Assembly (NCBI GenBank): GCA_013289325.1
Contig: JABDAE010000016.1
Location: forward strand, 1 to 33,548
From: Chlamydiota bacterium
GTDB taxonomy: Bacteria; Chlamydiota; Chlamydiia; Chlamydiales; Parachlamydiaceae
DNA length: 33,548 bases
Direction: 5' to 3'
How positions within the stretch are numbered: position 1 is the first letter of the stretch; each line of letters begins with the position of its first letter. Shown one piece after another: positions 9,185 to 16,845 of the stretch. The notes beneath the pieces are model-generated. The model made no database searches. It had not been told where the DNA came from and saw only the letters and a program-made list of their open reading frames with translations. The translations under genes and the position numbers were made by a program.

Positions 9185-10033
9185 TCTTTTCATTTCTGGC
9201 GCTAGTCGATCAAAGCCTAAAGGCGGGGGAGATACAAACTTTAATGGCTTGCTCGTAATAGGGTGGTCTAAGCCAAGAAAGGCGGCATGGAGACAAAGGC
9301 GGTTTAATGGGTCTGTCACAGCGCCATATTTTTTATCCCCGACAATGGGCGTGCCATGGTCTTGACAATGGACCCTGATTTGGTTTTTTTTGCCCGTCTC
9401 AAGCTTTAGTTTTAGTCTTGCATTCGTCGCTGTTTCTCCTATGACTTCATAATGGGTGATCGCAAGCTCTCCTTCATTGGGATCTGAGGTAGAATAGACG
9501 CGATAAAGTGGGTCTTCTGCAAGATATGACTCCCATGTTCCCTTTTCTTTGTCGGGTTTTCCTTCTACGATCGCAATGTAGGTACGTTCGATGTCGTGCG
9601 CTGCAAAGCACCTCTTTAACCCCCGATATCCCTCATCAGAGAGGGCGAAAAGCATCACTCCCGATGTGTCCTGATCGAGTCGATGGACTACAAAAATTTT
9701 TCTTGGAGAAAAGTGCCTTTTGAGCATCGCGTGCGCCGTATCTGTTTTTTGAAAAGCGGTTGATACGCTAAGAAGCCCTGCCGGTTTTTCAATGGCAATG
9801 AGATGTGAGTCTTGGTAAACGACGCGAAGTCGATTGCCAATTAATTCAATTTTTTTGCCAAGCTCAATTTTTTGGCCCGGAAAAATAGGCATGTCAGCGC
9901 GATTGGCTAAGGCGCCATTTACAAGAATTCTTCCTTCTTTAACCCAAGATCTTAATGTTGTTTTGGAGCTTAAAGGGCTTAAAAGGGTTAAAAAGTCGAT
10001 TAAAACCCCTTCCTTTTGTGCCGTGATCATCAT
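9182..10033 (-). CDS. RluA-family pseudouridine synthase
   Basis: Converts specific uridines in rRNA (or tRNA) to pseudouridine. The 283-residue protein has an N-terminal S4-like RNA-binding segment (residues about 10-60, with TLRSWVKEGRILVNG). The RluA catalytic block VHRLDQDTSGVMLFA carries the nucleophilic Asp in RLD. LKLETGKKNQIRVHCQDHGTPIVGDKKYG is the usual C-terminal signature region. Which target site it modifies (RluC-, RluD- or RluA-like) cannot be told from sequence. The start at 10033 overlaps the coaX stop (ATGATGA), so the two are translationally coupled. Confidence 0.92.
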   Translation of the reverse strand: MMITAQKEGVLIDFLTLLSPLSSKTTLRSWVKEGRILVNGALANRADMPIFPGQKIELGKKIELIGNRLRVVYQDSHLIAIEKPAGLLSVSTAFQKTDTAHAMLKRHFSPRKIFVVHRLDQDTSGVMLFALSDEGYRGLKRCFAAHDIERTYIAIVEGKPDKEKGTWESYLAEDPLYRVYSTSDPNEGELAITHYEVIGETATNARLKLKLETGKKNQIRVHCQDHGTPIVGDKKYGAVTDPLNRLCLHAAFLGLDHPITSKPLKFVSPPPLGFDRLAPEMKR

Positions 10034-10860
10034 GTGTTTTTACCTAAAAATAAATGCCTATTTTCTTTATACATGGCGTTAAGGCCGATGAGTGTTAAGT
10101 GCTCATCAAATCCATCTACGATGTGCTTTAAGTCTTCTTTTAACTGATTTCCTAAGGAAGAGGGGGAGTGATCGGCAAATACACCCCCTGTCATTATAAC
10201 CTTTATCGATTCATGATTAAAGCATTCATTTTTTAGCTCTTTGATAATCTTCTCGATCATGCCGAGTGTTCCATAGTAAATGCCACTTTGAATATTGCTG
10301 ACGGTGTCTTTCCCACAAACAACAGATGGACGCTTTATTTCATAAGGGTCCAAAGTAGATAAAAGGGCGCAAGTGTTGGCCAAAGCAAGTGAGGCAATCC
10401 CAAATCCGGGAGCGATTGCGCCCCCACAAAACTGCGCGTTTTTAATGACGTTAAAGACTAAAGCAGTACCAAGTGAAATGGAGATGCAATTGCCAAGATA
10501 TCGCTCTCTCATGCCATAAATATCGGCAAGTCGATCGGCGCCAACGTGCTGGCAGCTGGTTTTAATACTGCAAGGAATCTCTTCTACAAAGCGCACGTGT
10601 AACTTTAAGCGCTTTAGGCATGCAATAAGGCAATCGTTAAGAGATGGTACAACGGATGCAATAAGCGCGTGTTGTAAGGAACTATATGGCCTTAAATAGT
10701 CGATTAATTCATGTTGCCAATGAGATGAAGATGTAGCTCCTTTATGAATCGATCTAAATGTGGAAAGCATTTTTCCATCCAAAAAAATGGCGGCGCCAAT
10801 TTTTGTGTTTCCGACATCTAAAAGTAAATGGGGCAGGTTTAAATGTTCAACTTGTTCCAT
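10030..10860 (-). CDS. coaX: Type III pantothenate kinase
   Basis: First step of coenzyme A synthesis, phosphorylation of pantothenate. The 276-residue protein shows LLLDVGNTKIG (ATP-binding P loop equivalent), SVVPSLND, GADRLADIYGMRERY (the Asp of GADR is the catalytic base in the family), SLGTALVF and GGAIAPGFG. The third block usually reads DFGTAT; here the Asp is Ser and the second Thr is Leu, so this copy is somewhat diverged. A good CoaX-type length and the retained GADR motif support function. The gene would supply CoA to the neighbouring, divergently transcribed fatty acid operon, but regulation in common is not shown. Confidence 0.9.
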   Translation of the reverse strand: MEQVEHLNLPHLLLDVGNTKIGAAIFLDGKMLSTFRSIHKGATSSSHWQHELIDYLRPYSSLQHALIASVVPSLNDCLIACLKRLKLHVRFVEEIPCSIKTSCQHVGADRLADIYGMRERYLGNCISISLGTALVFNVIKNAQFCGGAIAPGFGIASLALANTCALLSTLDPYEIKRPSVVCGKDTVSNIQSGIYYGTLGMIEKIIKELKNECFNHESIKVIMTGGVFADHSPSSLGNQLKEDLKHIVDGFDEHLTLIGLNAMYKENRHLFLGKNT

Positions 10861-10920
10861 TACTCAAATCTACTCTTCTTGCATTTATCATGCGACACGT
10901 TTTTACAAGATTTATTCTAC

Positions 10921-10950
10921 TTTTTTAGCGTCTGCAACTGCCGTTTTTAG
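10921..10950. repeat. Half-copy of palindromic element P1
   Basis: On the minus strand the segment reads cctaaaaacggcag followed by ttgcagacgctaa. The first 14 bases are identical to the left arm end of P1 in kynB (1381-1394), and 22 of 27 match over the longer stretch. The partner arm is absent; a different element begins immediately after it (10952). It looks like a truncated remnant of the P1 family. Confidence 0.65.
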
Positions 10951-10951
10951 G

Positions 10952-11274
10952 GTGACGCAATACCCATCCTATTACCCATATCTTTTCTATCGCTGCTGCT
11001 GCAGCTCTAATTTTATTTCGCTTCTACCCCACATTCCACGTCGCTTCGCTCCGTTTCATGCGGGGCTGCTGCACTGAAAGCGGCTGCCGCCGCTGGTCAC
11101 GGCAGTGACCAAAGTGTGATAGCCCCGCATGAAACGGAGCGAAGCGACGTGGAATGTGGGGTTGCAAGTAGTTGATAATCAAGCTGCGGTAGCAGCGATA
11201 GTACACATATGGGTAATAGGATGGAGGCACGGGCACAGGCAGAGGCACGGGATTCCAGTTTCGAAAGAAGTCTA
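10952..11274. repeat. Repeat element with P3 palindrome, bounded by motifs shared with 16620-16800
   Basis: Begins with gtgacgcaataccc (10952-10965) and ends with agtttcgaaagaagtcta (11257-11274). The same two strings, in the same order and orientation, bound a shorter 181-bp segment at 16620-16800. Within it lies P3, a 261-bp palindrome (10964-11224) with arms of exactly 102 nt. The outer 18 nt (10964-10981 / 11207-11224) and the inner 39 nt (11027-11065 / 11123-11161) are perfect complements, the 45 nt between are diverged, and a 57-nt centre holds a GGTCAC-GGCA-GTGACC hairpin (11095-11110). All long frames here are palindrome artefacts. The element fills the divergent gap between coaX and the acyl-CoA synthetase gene. 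Confidence 0.85.
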
Positions 11275-11278
11275 TTGT

Positions 11279-11302
11279 CAGCCTCGAAAGGCTGCAATTT
11301 TT
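11279..11302 (+). terminator. Small hairpin with T-run upstream of the fatty acid operon
   Basis: CAGCCT-CGAA-AGGCTG followed by CAATTTTT: a six-pair stem with a tetraloop and a short T-run. It directly follows the repeat element and lies 75 nt before the acyl-CoA synthetase start. It may end transcription that enters from the repeat, act as a leader attenuator, or simply be part of the repeat, because a decayed version (gttagcttcgcgaatgcagc) follows the second 18-mer copy near 16813. Confidence 0.4.
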
Positions 11303-11376
11303 AGCGGGAATGGCTAGACATTCACTATCCCAATATTTGCAGATTGTGCTATATGAAGATTGAAGAGGAGAGCCCC

Positions 11377-13122
11377 ATGCCAAAATGTCGCACATACGCT
11401 GAATTATTTAAGCAAATAGAACTGCAACCCACAAATCCTAAAGCTCTTAATGTTAGGGGTGTAGGTGGACAATGGCAAGCGATCTCATCTAAAGAGTTTA
11501 TGCAGATGGTGAAATTTCTCGCTTTGGGACTAAAAGAGATTGGCCTAAAACCGGGAGAGGCAGTTGTCATTTATGCCCATACGTCTCCTTATTGGATGGC
11601 AGCTGATATCGCAATTGCTCTATCTCAAGGAATTAGCGTCCCGATTTTTACGACTATTTCAGATGAACATTTTAAATATGAAGTCAAAGAAACTGAAAGT
11701 AAAATCATCTTTACGGAGGTTAGCGATCCTTTATTATATAAGATGGTAAAAGATTCTTCATTTAGCACAATTGTATCTCTTGATATGAAGGCAGTTTTAC
11801 CAACGAATGTGACCCCCTTGCAAAGTCTTTTATCGAAGGGACAAATGGCTTTTGAAAAAGATCCTGAAAGCTTTTCTAGATTACTTCTTTCAATACGCCC
11901 TGAAGATATCGCTTCGATCATCTACACAAGCGGAAGTACAGGCGAGCCTAAGGGCGTTGAGCTCACACACGAAAATGTATGCTTTAGCTTAGATTTTGAC
12001 GGCTTTTCTTGGGACGGTGCCAATGATCGCTATTTAAGTATATTACCGCTTGAACATGTCTTTGGACATTGTTTTAATTTCTGGATGTTATACAACGGCG
12101 TTAGCATCTATTACACGAGTGATTATAAAAATCTTGCAAAGGTGTGTCAAGAGGTGCAGCCGACGATGATGGCTGTCGTGCCGCGCCTGCTTCAAAGGGT
12201 ACATAGCAGCATGAGCGAAAAAGTGGCACATGCCCCTTTTTTTAGCAAATTAATCGGAAGATTTGCCTTGTATCTGGCAATGCAAAAGAAAGGAATCTTT
12301 AGACAGCTCTTGTTGCCCATATTAGATCGTTTGGTATATCGCAGATTGCGAATGGCGCTTGGGGGTAACTTGAAAATGTTAATTTCAGGGGGCGCTCACT
12401 TAAGCAGCTTTTTGCACCGCTTTTATTCTGGTATTGGAATTCCCGTCTACGAGGGATGGGGGCTGACAGAAGCTTGTCCTCTTAGTGTCAATACGCCTCA
12501 CCATACAAGACCTGGTTCTGTCGGCCGCCTGTTATCTGGTCATGAGATGAAAACAACCGATCAAGGTGAGATATTAATAAAAGGCCCGCTCGTGATGCGT
12601 GGATACTTGAAACAAAATGGACTTATGATTGATGAAGAGGGTTTTTTACATACAGGGGATAAAGGTTACCAGGACGTAGAGGGGTATGTCTTTTTAAGTG
12701 GCAGATTATCAGAGTTTTACAAGACAGTAGGAGGCGAAAAGATATCTCCAGTTCCCATAGAAAATGCCCTTACGCAACACCCCTTAATTGAAATGGCGCT
12801 TCTTGTCGCTGAACAGAAAAAATTTGTCTCGGCCCTTTATTTTCCCAACCGCGATGTGCTCACACGCCTTAAAATAGAGCAAAGCCAAGAGGATCTTACA
12901 GACGATGAATTTTTAAGAGGCGCATTTATTCAAAGTCAAATGAATGCGCACATGAAAGAGATCAATTGCCATTTAGACCTAGCAGAGCGCGTGCGCGCCT
13001 TTCGCTTTATTTTAGAGCCCTTGACTGTAAAAGGGGGTGATTTAACCCCTTCGATGAAAATTAAAAGAGATGCTGTGATCAAGAAATTTACCAAAGAGAT
13101 AGATGAAATTTATGCAAGATAA
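11377..13122 (+). CDS. Long-chain acyl-CoA synthetase (AMP-binding, FAA1/FadD type)
   Basis: Activates fatty acids to acyl-CoA via acyl-adenylate. From ATG 11377 the product has 581 residues. Motifs are YTSGSTGEPKGVELTH (about 181-196, the AMP-binding P-loop), ILPLEHVFGH, LISGGAHLSSF, YEGWGLTEACP (about 358) and LHTGDKG with GRLSEFYKT(V)GGEKISP. The frame is open to ATG 11344, but GAGGAG at 11365-11370 sits 6 nt before ATG 11377 and fixes the start. The C-terminal 20 nt overlap the thiolase gene. It is the first gene of the beta-oxidation operon, so its substrates are probably host or membrane fatty acids; chain length cannot be read from sequence. Confidence 0.93.
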   Translation: MPKCRTYAELFKQIELQPTNPKALNVRGVGGQWQAISSKEFMQMVKFLALGLKEIGLKPGEAVVIYAHTSPYWMAADIAIALSQGISVPIFTTISDEHFKYEVKETESKIIFTEVSDPLLYKMVKDSSFSTIVSLDMKAVLPTNVTPLQSLLSKGQMAFEKDPESFSRLLLSIRPEDIASIIYTSGSTGEPKGVELTHENVCFSLDFDGFSWDGANDRYLSILPLEHVFGHCFNFWMLYNGVSIYYTSDYKNLAKVCQEVQPTMMAVVPRLLQRVHSSMSEKVAHAPFFSKLIGRFALYLAMQKKGIFRQLLLPILDRLVYRRLRMALGGNLKMLISGGAHLSSFLHRFYSGIGIPVYEGWGLTEACPLSVNTPHHTRPGSVGRLLSGHEMKTTDQGEILIKGPLVMRGYLKQNGLMIDEEGFLHTGDKGYQDVEGYVFLSGRLSEFYKTVGGEKISPVPIENALTQHPLIEMALLVAEQKKFVSALYFPNRDVLTRLKIEQSQEDLTDDEFLRGAFIQSQMNAHMKEINCHLDLAERVRAFRFILEPLTVKGGDLTPSMKIKRDAVIKKFTKEIDEIYAR

Positions 13123-14392
13123 AATAGCGATTGTAGAAGGGATCCGTACACCCTTTTGTAAAGCGGGAGGCTCTCTTGCTAAGATGCAAGCAGAAGATCT
13201 TGGCGCTTATATCGTCAAAGAGCTGGTCGCAAAGGTCGATATCGATAAAAACATTGTTGATGAGCTCATATTTGGCAACGTCTTCCAGTCCTTAAAATCT
13301 GCAAATATTGCAAGAGTCATTGCCTATAAAGCAGGTCTTCCCGATAAGATGCCAAGCTATACCGTCAATCGAAATTGCGCCTCAGGTCTTGAAGCTATCT
13401 TAAGCGCTGCGGAAAAAATTGCCTTGCAAAAGTGCAATGTGGTCATTGCCGGTGGGACTGAATCGATGAGTAATATCCCGATTGCGATCAAGGATAGTTA
13501 CAAAGATTTTTTAATGCAGCTTTTTAAGGCGAAGACGTTACAAAAAAAACTCTCAACTCTTCTTTCTTTCAGGCTTAAAATGCTTATGCCAGATTTTCCA
13601 TCTATTGCAGATCCTCTTTCAGGGCTTTCGATGGGGGAGACGGCTGAAAATTTAGCAAGGGAATTTAAAATCGATAGAAATGCACAAGATCAATTTGCTT
13701 TATTAAGTCAGCAAAGAGCATTTAATGCGCAACAAGGGGGAAGATTTTTGAATGAAGTGCATCCCCTTATCGCCTTATCAGAAGAAGCTAAGCTTCAAAC
13801 TCATGACGATGGAGTGCGATCCGACCAAAAACTCGCTCACTTACAAGCGTTAAAGCCCGCCTTTAACAAGTTGACAGGCACAGTGACGGCCGGAACCTCA
13901 AGCCAAGTGAGCGATGGAGCAGCAGCTCTTCTTTTAATGCGCGAATCTGTTGCAAAGAATCTTGGCTTAAAACCGCTTGGGTTTATCATTGGATCAGCAG
14001 AAGTTGGACTTGATCCTGCAAGGATGGGCCTTGGGCCAGCATTTGCCATCTCAAAATTATTGCAAAAAACATCTCTAACTTTAAATGACATCGATTTATT
14101 TGAGATCAATGAAGCCTTTGCAGCGCAAGTGCTCGCGTGTGTCAAGGCCCTTTCCTTAGATACTTTTTGTCAAAAAGAATTAGGTCTTAATAAGGCACTT
14201 GGGACAATTGATTTAGAAATACTCAATGTCAATGGAGGTGCTATTGCCTTAGGACATCCTCTTGGAGCCACAGGTGCAAGACTTGTCATTACAATTCTTA
14301 AAGAGCTTAAAAGAAGAAAAAAAAGACGTGGTATCGCCTCTCTTTGTATTGGGGGAGGACAGGGGCAAGCTGTACTTTTGGAGGTAGAATAA
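13103..14392 (+). CDS. fadI: 3-ketoacyl-CoA thiolase (FadI / trifunctional beta type)
   Basis: Thiolytic cleavage of 3-ketoacyl-CoA to acetyl-CoA and a shortened acyl-CoA. The 429-residue protein has the acyl-accepting cysteine in NRNCASG (C92), EINEAFAAQVLA, the catalytic histidine in GGAIALGHPLGATGA and the second cysteine in SLCIGGGQGQA. Length and the partner gene suggest the FadI/mitochondrial trifunctional beta type. The gene overlaps the acyl-CoA synthetase by 20 nt; an alternative ATG at 13112 is possible. Its stop overlaps the next start (TAATG), and a GGAGG inside its last codons serves the next gene. Confidence 0.92.
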   Translation: MKFMQDKIAIVEGIRTPFCKAGGSLAKMQAEDLGAYIVKELVAKVDIDKNIVDELIFGNVFQSLKSANIARVIAYKAGLPDKMPSYTVNRNCASGLEAILSAAEKIALQKCNVVIAGGTESMSNIPIAIKDSYKDFLMQLFKAKTLQKKLSTLLSFRLKMLMPDFPSIADPLSGLSMGETAENLAREFKIDRNAQDQFALLSQQRAFNAQQGGRFLNEVHPLIALSEEAKLQTHDDGVRSDQKLAHLQALKPAFNKLTGTVTAGTSSQVSDGAAALLLMRESVAKNLGLKPLGFIIGSAEVGLDPARMGLGPAFAISKLLQKTSLTLNDIDLFEINEAFAAQVLACVKALSLDTFCQKELGLNKALGTIDLEILNVNGGAIALGHPLGATGARLVITILKELKRRKKRRGIASLCIGGGQGQAVLLEVE

Positions 14393-16524
14393 TGGGAAAA
14401 TATTTTCACACATCACTTGATTCGTTTGGGATTTTTAGGGTCGTTTTTGATCTACCGGACTCTAAGGTCAATACCCTATCATACCCAGTTCTTCTGGAGT
14501 TAGAAGAGATTCTTGAAAAAGCTAAAAACAATACGGGGATAAAATTACTCATCATCCAAAGCGCCAAGGAAGAAGGGTTCATTGCAGGAGTCGATCTTTA
14601 TTCCATCGCTCCATTACTTGAATCACCAGATAGCGACGAAAAAGTGAAAGAGCTGCTTATGGAAGGGCACAGTACTTTCAATAAACTGCAAAATATGCCG
14701 TTTAAGACACTTTGCCTCATTCACGGCGCCTGCCTAGGAGGAGGGCTTGAACTTGCTCTTTGCTGCTCTTATCGATTGGCAACAGATTCTTCTGCAACAA
14801 TCTTAGGGCTTCCGGAAGTGAGCTTAGGGATTTATCCCGCATGGGGTGGCTCTCAGCGCCTTGTAAGGCGCGTTGGACTTGCAGCGGGACTTCCCCTTAT
14901 TTTGGGAGGGCGCCTTATCGATGCAAAAAAAGCGTTAAAAATCCACTTGGTCGATGGGGTGATTGCACATGAGTTTCTTGAAGAGGGGGTAAATAGTTTT
15001 ATCGATAAAATTTTATCAAATAAAATTTCACCCTATAAGCATTCAAATCTTTTACAAGACAATCCTTTATGGCGATCTATTTGCTTTTGCAAGGCAAAGC
15101 AAGAGATTTTAAAGAAAACCAAGGGGCGCTATTTGGCTCCATTGATTCTTTTAAAGCTCATTAAGGAAACATATTCTCTTCCTCTTGAAGAGGGATTACA
15201 AGTCGAGATTAACACGTTTCTTCAAGAGAAAAATAAGGCCTTAAGCAAGTCAAGACACCTCATCCGCCTATTTTTTACTCAAGATACATTAAAAAAGGCC
15301 TATAAGGAGATTCCGACAGCAGTTATCCAATCAGCTGCTTTGATTGGAGCTGGGACGATGGGGAGTTTAATTGCCTATGTATTAAGCCTTAAAGGGATTG
15401 ATGTGAGAATAAAAGATGTCGATTGGCCATCTTTAACAAGAGGATTTAAGACAATATTTCACGCCTATCAAAGTCAGATCAAAAGAAAAAAAATGACATA
15501 TGGCAAAGCTTTACAACTTTATCAAAAGATAAGCGGGACGATCGACTATTCAGGGTTTAAACACGCAGATCTTGTGATTGAGGCAGCAATTGAAGAGATT
15601 AACTTGAAACGGGAAATTTTAGCTCAAGTGGAAAGTGTTGTGTCAAAAGATGCGCTGATTGCCACGAACACCTCATCATTGACTCTTGCAGAGATTGGCA
15701 TAGATTTAAAGCATCCCGAACGCTTTTTAGGGCTTCATTTTTTTAATCCTCCCGATAAAATGCCGCTTGTCGAAGTGGTGACATCCGATAAAACCTCTTT
15801 GGACAAGATTGCGCAAGCTGTCCATCTTTGCCAACGGCTTGGAAAAGTGCCGATTGTTGTAAAAGATTGTCCAGGGTTTTTAGTCAATCGCATCCTTCTT
15901 TCAGGGATGAACGAAGCTTTGCGAATGTATGAAGAGGGGATAAGCTTTACAGCGATTGAAGAGGTGATGCAAGTCTTTGGCATGCCGATGTCTCCTTTTG
16001 TATTGGCAGATGAAGTGGGCTTAGATGTTTGCTATAAAGCCTGTAAAATACTTGAAGAGGCGTATGGGGAGAGAATGAAAATGCCAAAGCTTCTTCATGA
16101 CATGTATCAAGAGAAGCTTTTTGGCAAAAAGGTCGGGGCAGGATTTTTCACTTACCAAGAAAAAGATAAGAGGAAATTTAATCCAAAAGTGCAGACACTT
16201 GTTAAACCTGCTGTTTCAGGTATGCAACTGGCAAAAGAGGTCATTTGCGATCGTTTGTTTTTAAGTATGATCAACGAAGCTGTGAGATGCCTTGAAGAAA
16301 AGGTTGTTGAAAACGCGCCCCTCTTAGATATGGCTCTTATACTAGGAATAGGGTTTCCTCCCTATCGCGGAGGACTTTTAAGATATGCCGATGATCTTGG
16401 GGTTGATTATGTTGTAAGAAGGCTAAAGGCATTTACAAACGACTTTGGCAAGCGCTTTACGCCATGTCAACTACTGCTCACCATGGAAGCTGAGAAAAAC
16501 TTTAGTGGCAAGCGGTTTTATTAG
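14392..16524 (+). CDS. fadJ: Fatty acid oxidation multifunctional enzyme (enoyl-CoA hydratase / 3-hydroxyacyl-CoA dehydrogenase)
   Basis: Fusion of hydratase and dehydrogenase that performs two successive steps of beta-oxidation. The 710-residue product (start 14392, GGAGG 7 nt upstream) has an N-terminal crotonase domain with HGACLGGGLELAL and GLPEVSLGIYPAWGGSQRL, which contain the two catalytic glutamates. A linker leads to a Rossmann domain (AALIGAGTMGSLIAYVLS) with NTSSLTLAEI and LGLHFFNPPDKMPLVEVV (catalytic His). Two C-terminal HAD domains follow (KDCPGFLVNRIL, GIGFPPYRGGLLRYAD). The longer frame from 14344 is ignored. Substrate is passed from the synthetase and product to the thiolase encoded just upstream; no acyl-CoA dehydrogenase gene is present in the window. 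Confidence 0.93.
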   Translation: MGKYFHTSLDSFGIFRVVFDLPDSKVNTLSYPVLLELEEILEKAKNNTGIKLLIIQSAKEEGFIAGVDLYSIAPLLESPDSDEKVKELLMEGHSTFNKLQNMPFKTLCLIHGACLGGGLELALCCSYRLATDSSATILGLPEVSLGIYPAWGGSQRLVRRVGLAAGLPLILGGRLIDAKKALKIHLVDGVIAHEFLEEGVNSFIDKILSNKISPYKHSNLLQDNPLWRSICFCKAKQEILKKTKGRYLAPLILLKLIKETYSLPLEEGLQVEINTFLQEKNKALSKSRHLIRLFFTQDTLKKAYKEIPTAVIQSAALIGAGTMGSLIAYVLSLKGIDVRIKDVDWPSLTRGFKTIFHAYQSQIKRKKMTYGKALQLYQKISGTIDYSGFKHADLVIEAAIEEINLKREILAQVESVVSKDALIATNTSSLTLAEIGIDLKHPERFLGLHFFNPPDKMPLVEVVTSDKTSLDKIAQAVHLCQRLGKVPIVVKDCPGFLVNRILLSGMNEALRMYEEGISFTAIEEVMQVFGMPMSPFVLADEVGLDVCYKACKILEEAYGERMKMPKLLHDMYQEKLFGKKVGAGFFTYQEKDKRKFNPKVQTLVKPAVSGMQLAKEVICDRLFLSMINEAVRCLEEKVVENAPLLDMALILGIGFPPYRGGLLRYADDLGVDYVVRRLKAFTNDFGKRFTPCQLLLTMEAEKNFSGKRFY

Positions 16525-16845
16525 AGATTAGCATACTCTTTTGTCGTCTCAGCAATTCCCGCTCAAAAGAAGTCCCTCTTAAATCTTTGATATGATAAAA
16601 ATATTTTCGTAAACTTTTTGTGACGCAATACCCTCCCCCAATCGAGGTAGCAACGAAAATTAGCGCGCCGTATATGAAACAAAAGACTTTTTTAAAATCA
16701 ACGGTAAAAACGATACAACGATAAGAACGATGAAAGAAAAAGGACTAATAGTCGATGTTGAACGGCCTTATGAAGTGATTTTAGTTTCGAAAGAAGTCTA
16801 ATTGAGAAAAATTTACGTTAGCTTCGCGAATGCAGCTTAAACTAT
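16525..16845. other. Intergenic region with repeat remnant, no gene
   Basis: A 321-nt gap between convergent operons. I see no terminator with a good stem. It holds the repeat segment 16620-16800 and, at about 16550-16567, a string close to agc-attcccgct-aaaa that also occurs in reverse complement near 11297-11314. A 23-codon frame at 16730-16801 exists but its end coincides with the 18-mer repeat, so I do not treat it as a gene. Confidence 0.6.
16620..16800. repeat. Shorter repeat segment sharing both ends with the element at 10952
   Basis: Begins with gtgacgcaataccc and ends with agtttcgaaagaagtcta, the same strings that bound 10952-11274, in the same orientation. The inside is different and not palindromic. 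The two end strings are not inverted repeats of each other. It is best read as a second, internally deleted or unrelated-cargo member of a non-autonomous element family. Confidence 0.65.

Noticed and set aside
10760-11395. Several 60-120 codon frames on both strands around the large palindrome
   Set aside because: They are mirror images of one another (HIPRRFAPFHAG on both strands) and follow from the inverted repeat, not from coding.
16730-16801. 23-codon frame starting MKEKGLIVDVERPYE
   Set aside because: Short, without a ribosome binding site, and its end is the dispersed 18-mer repeat.
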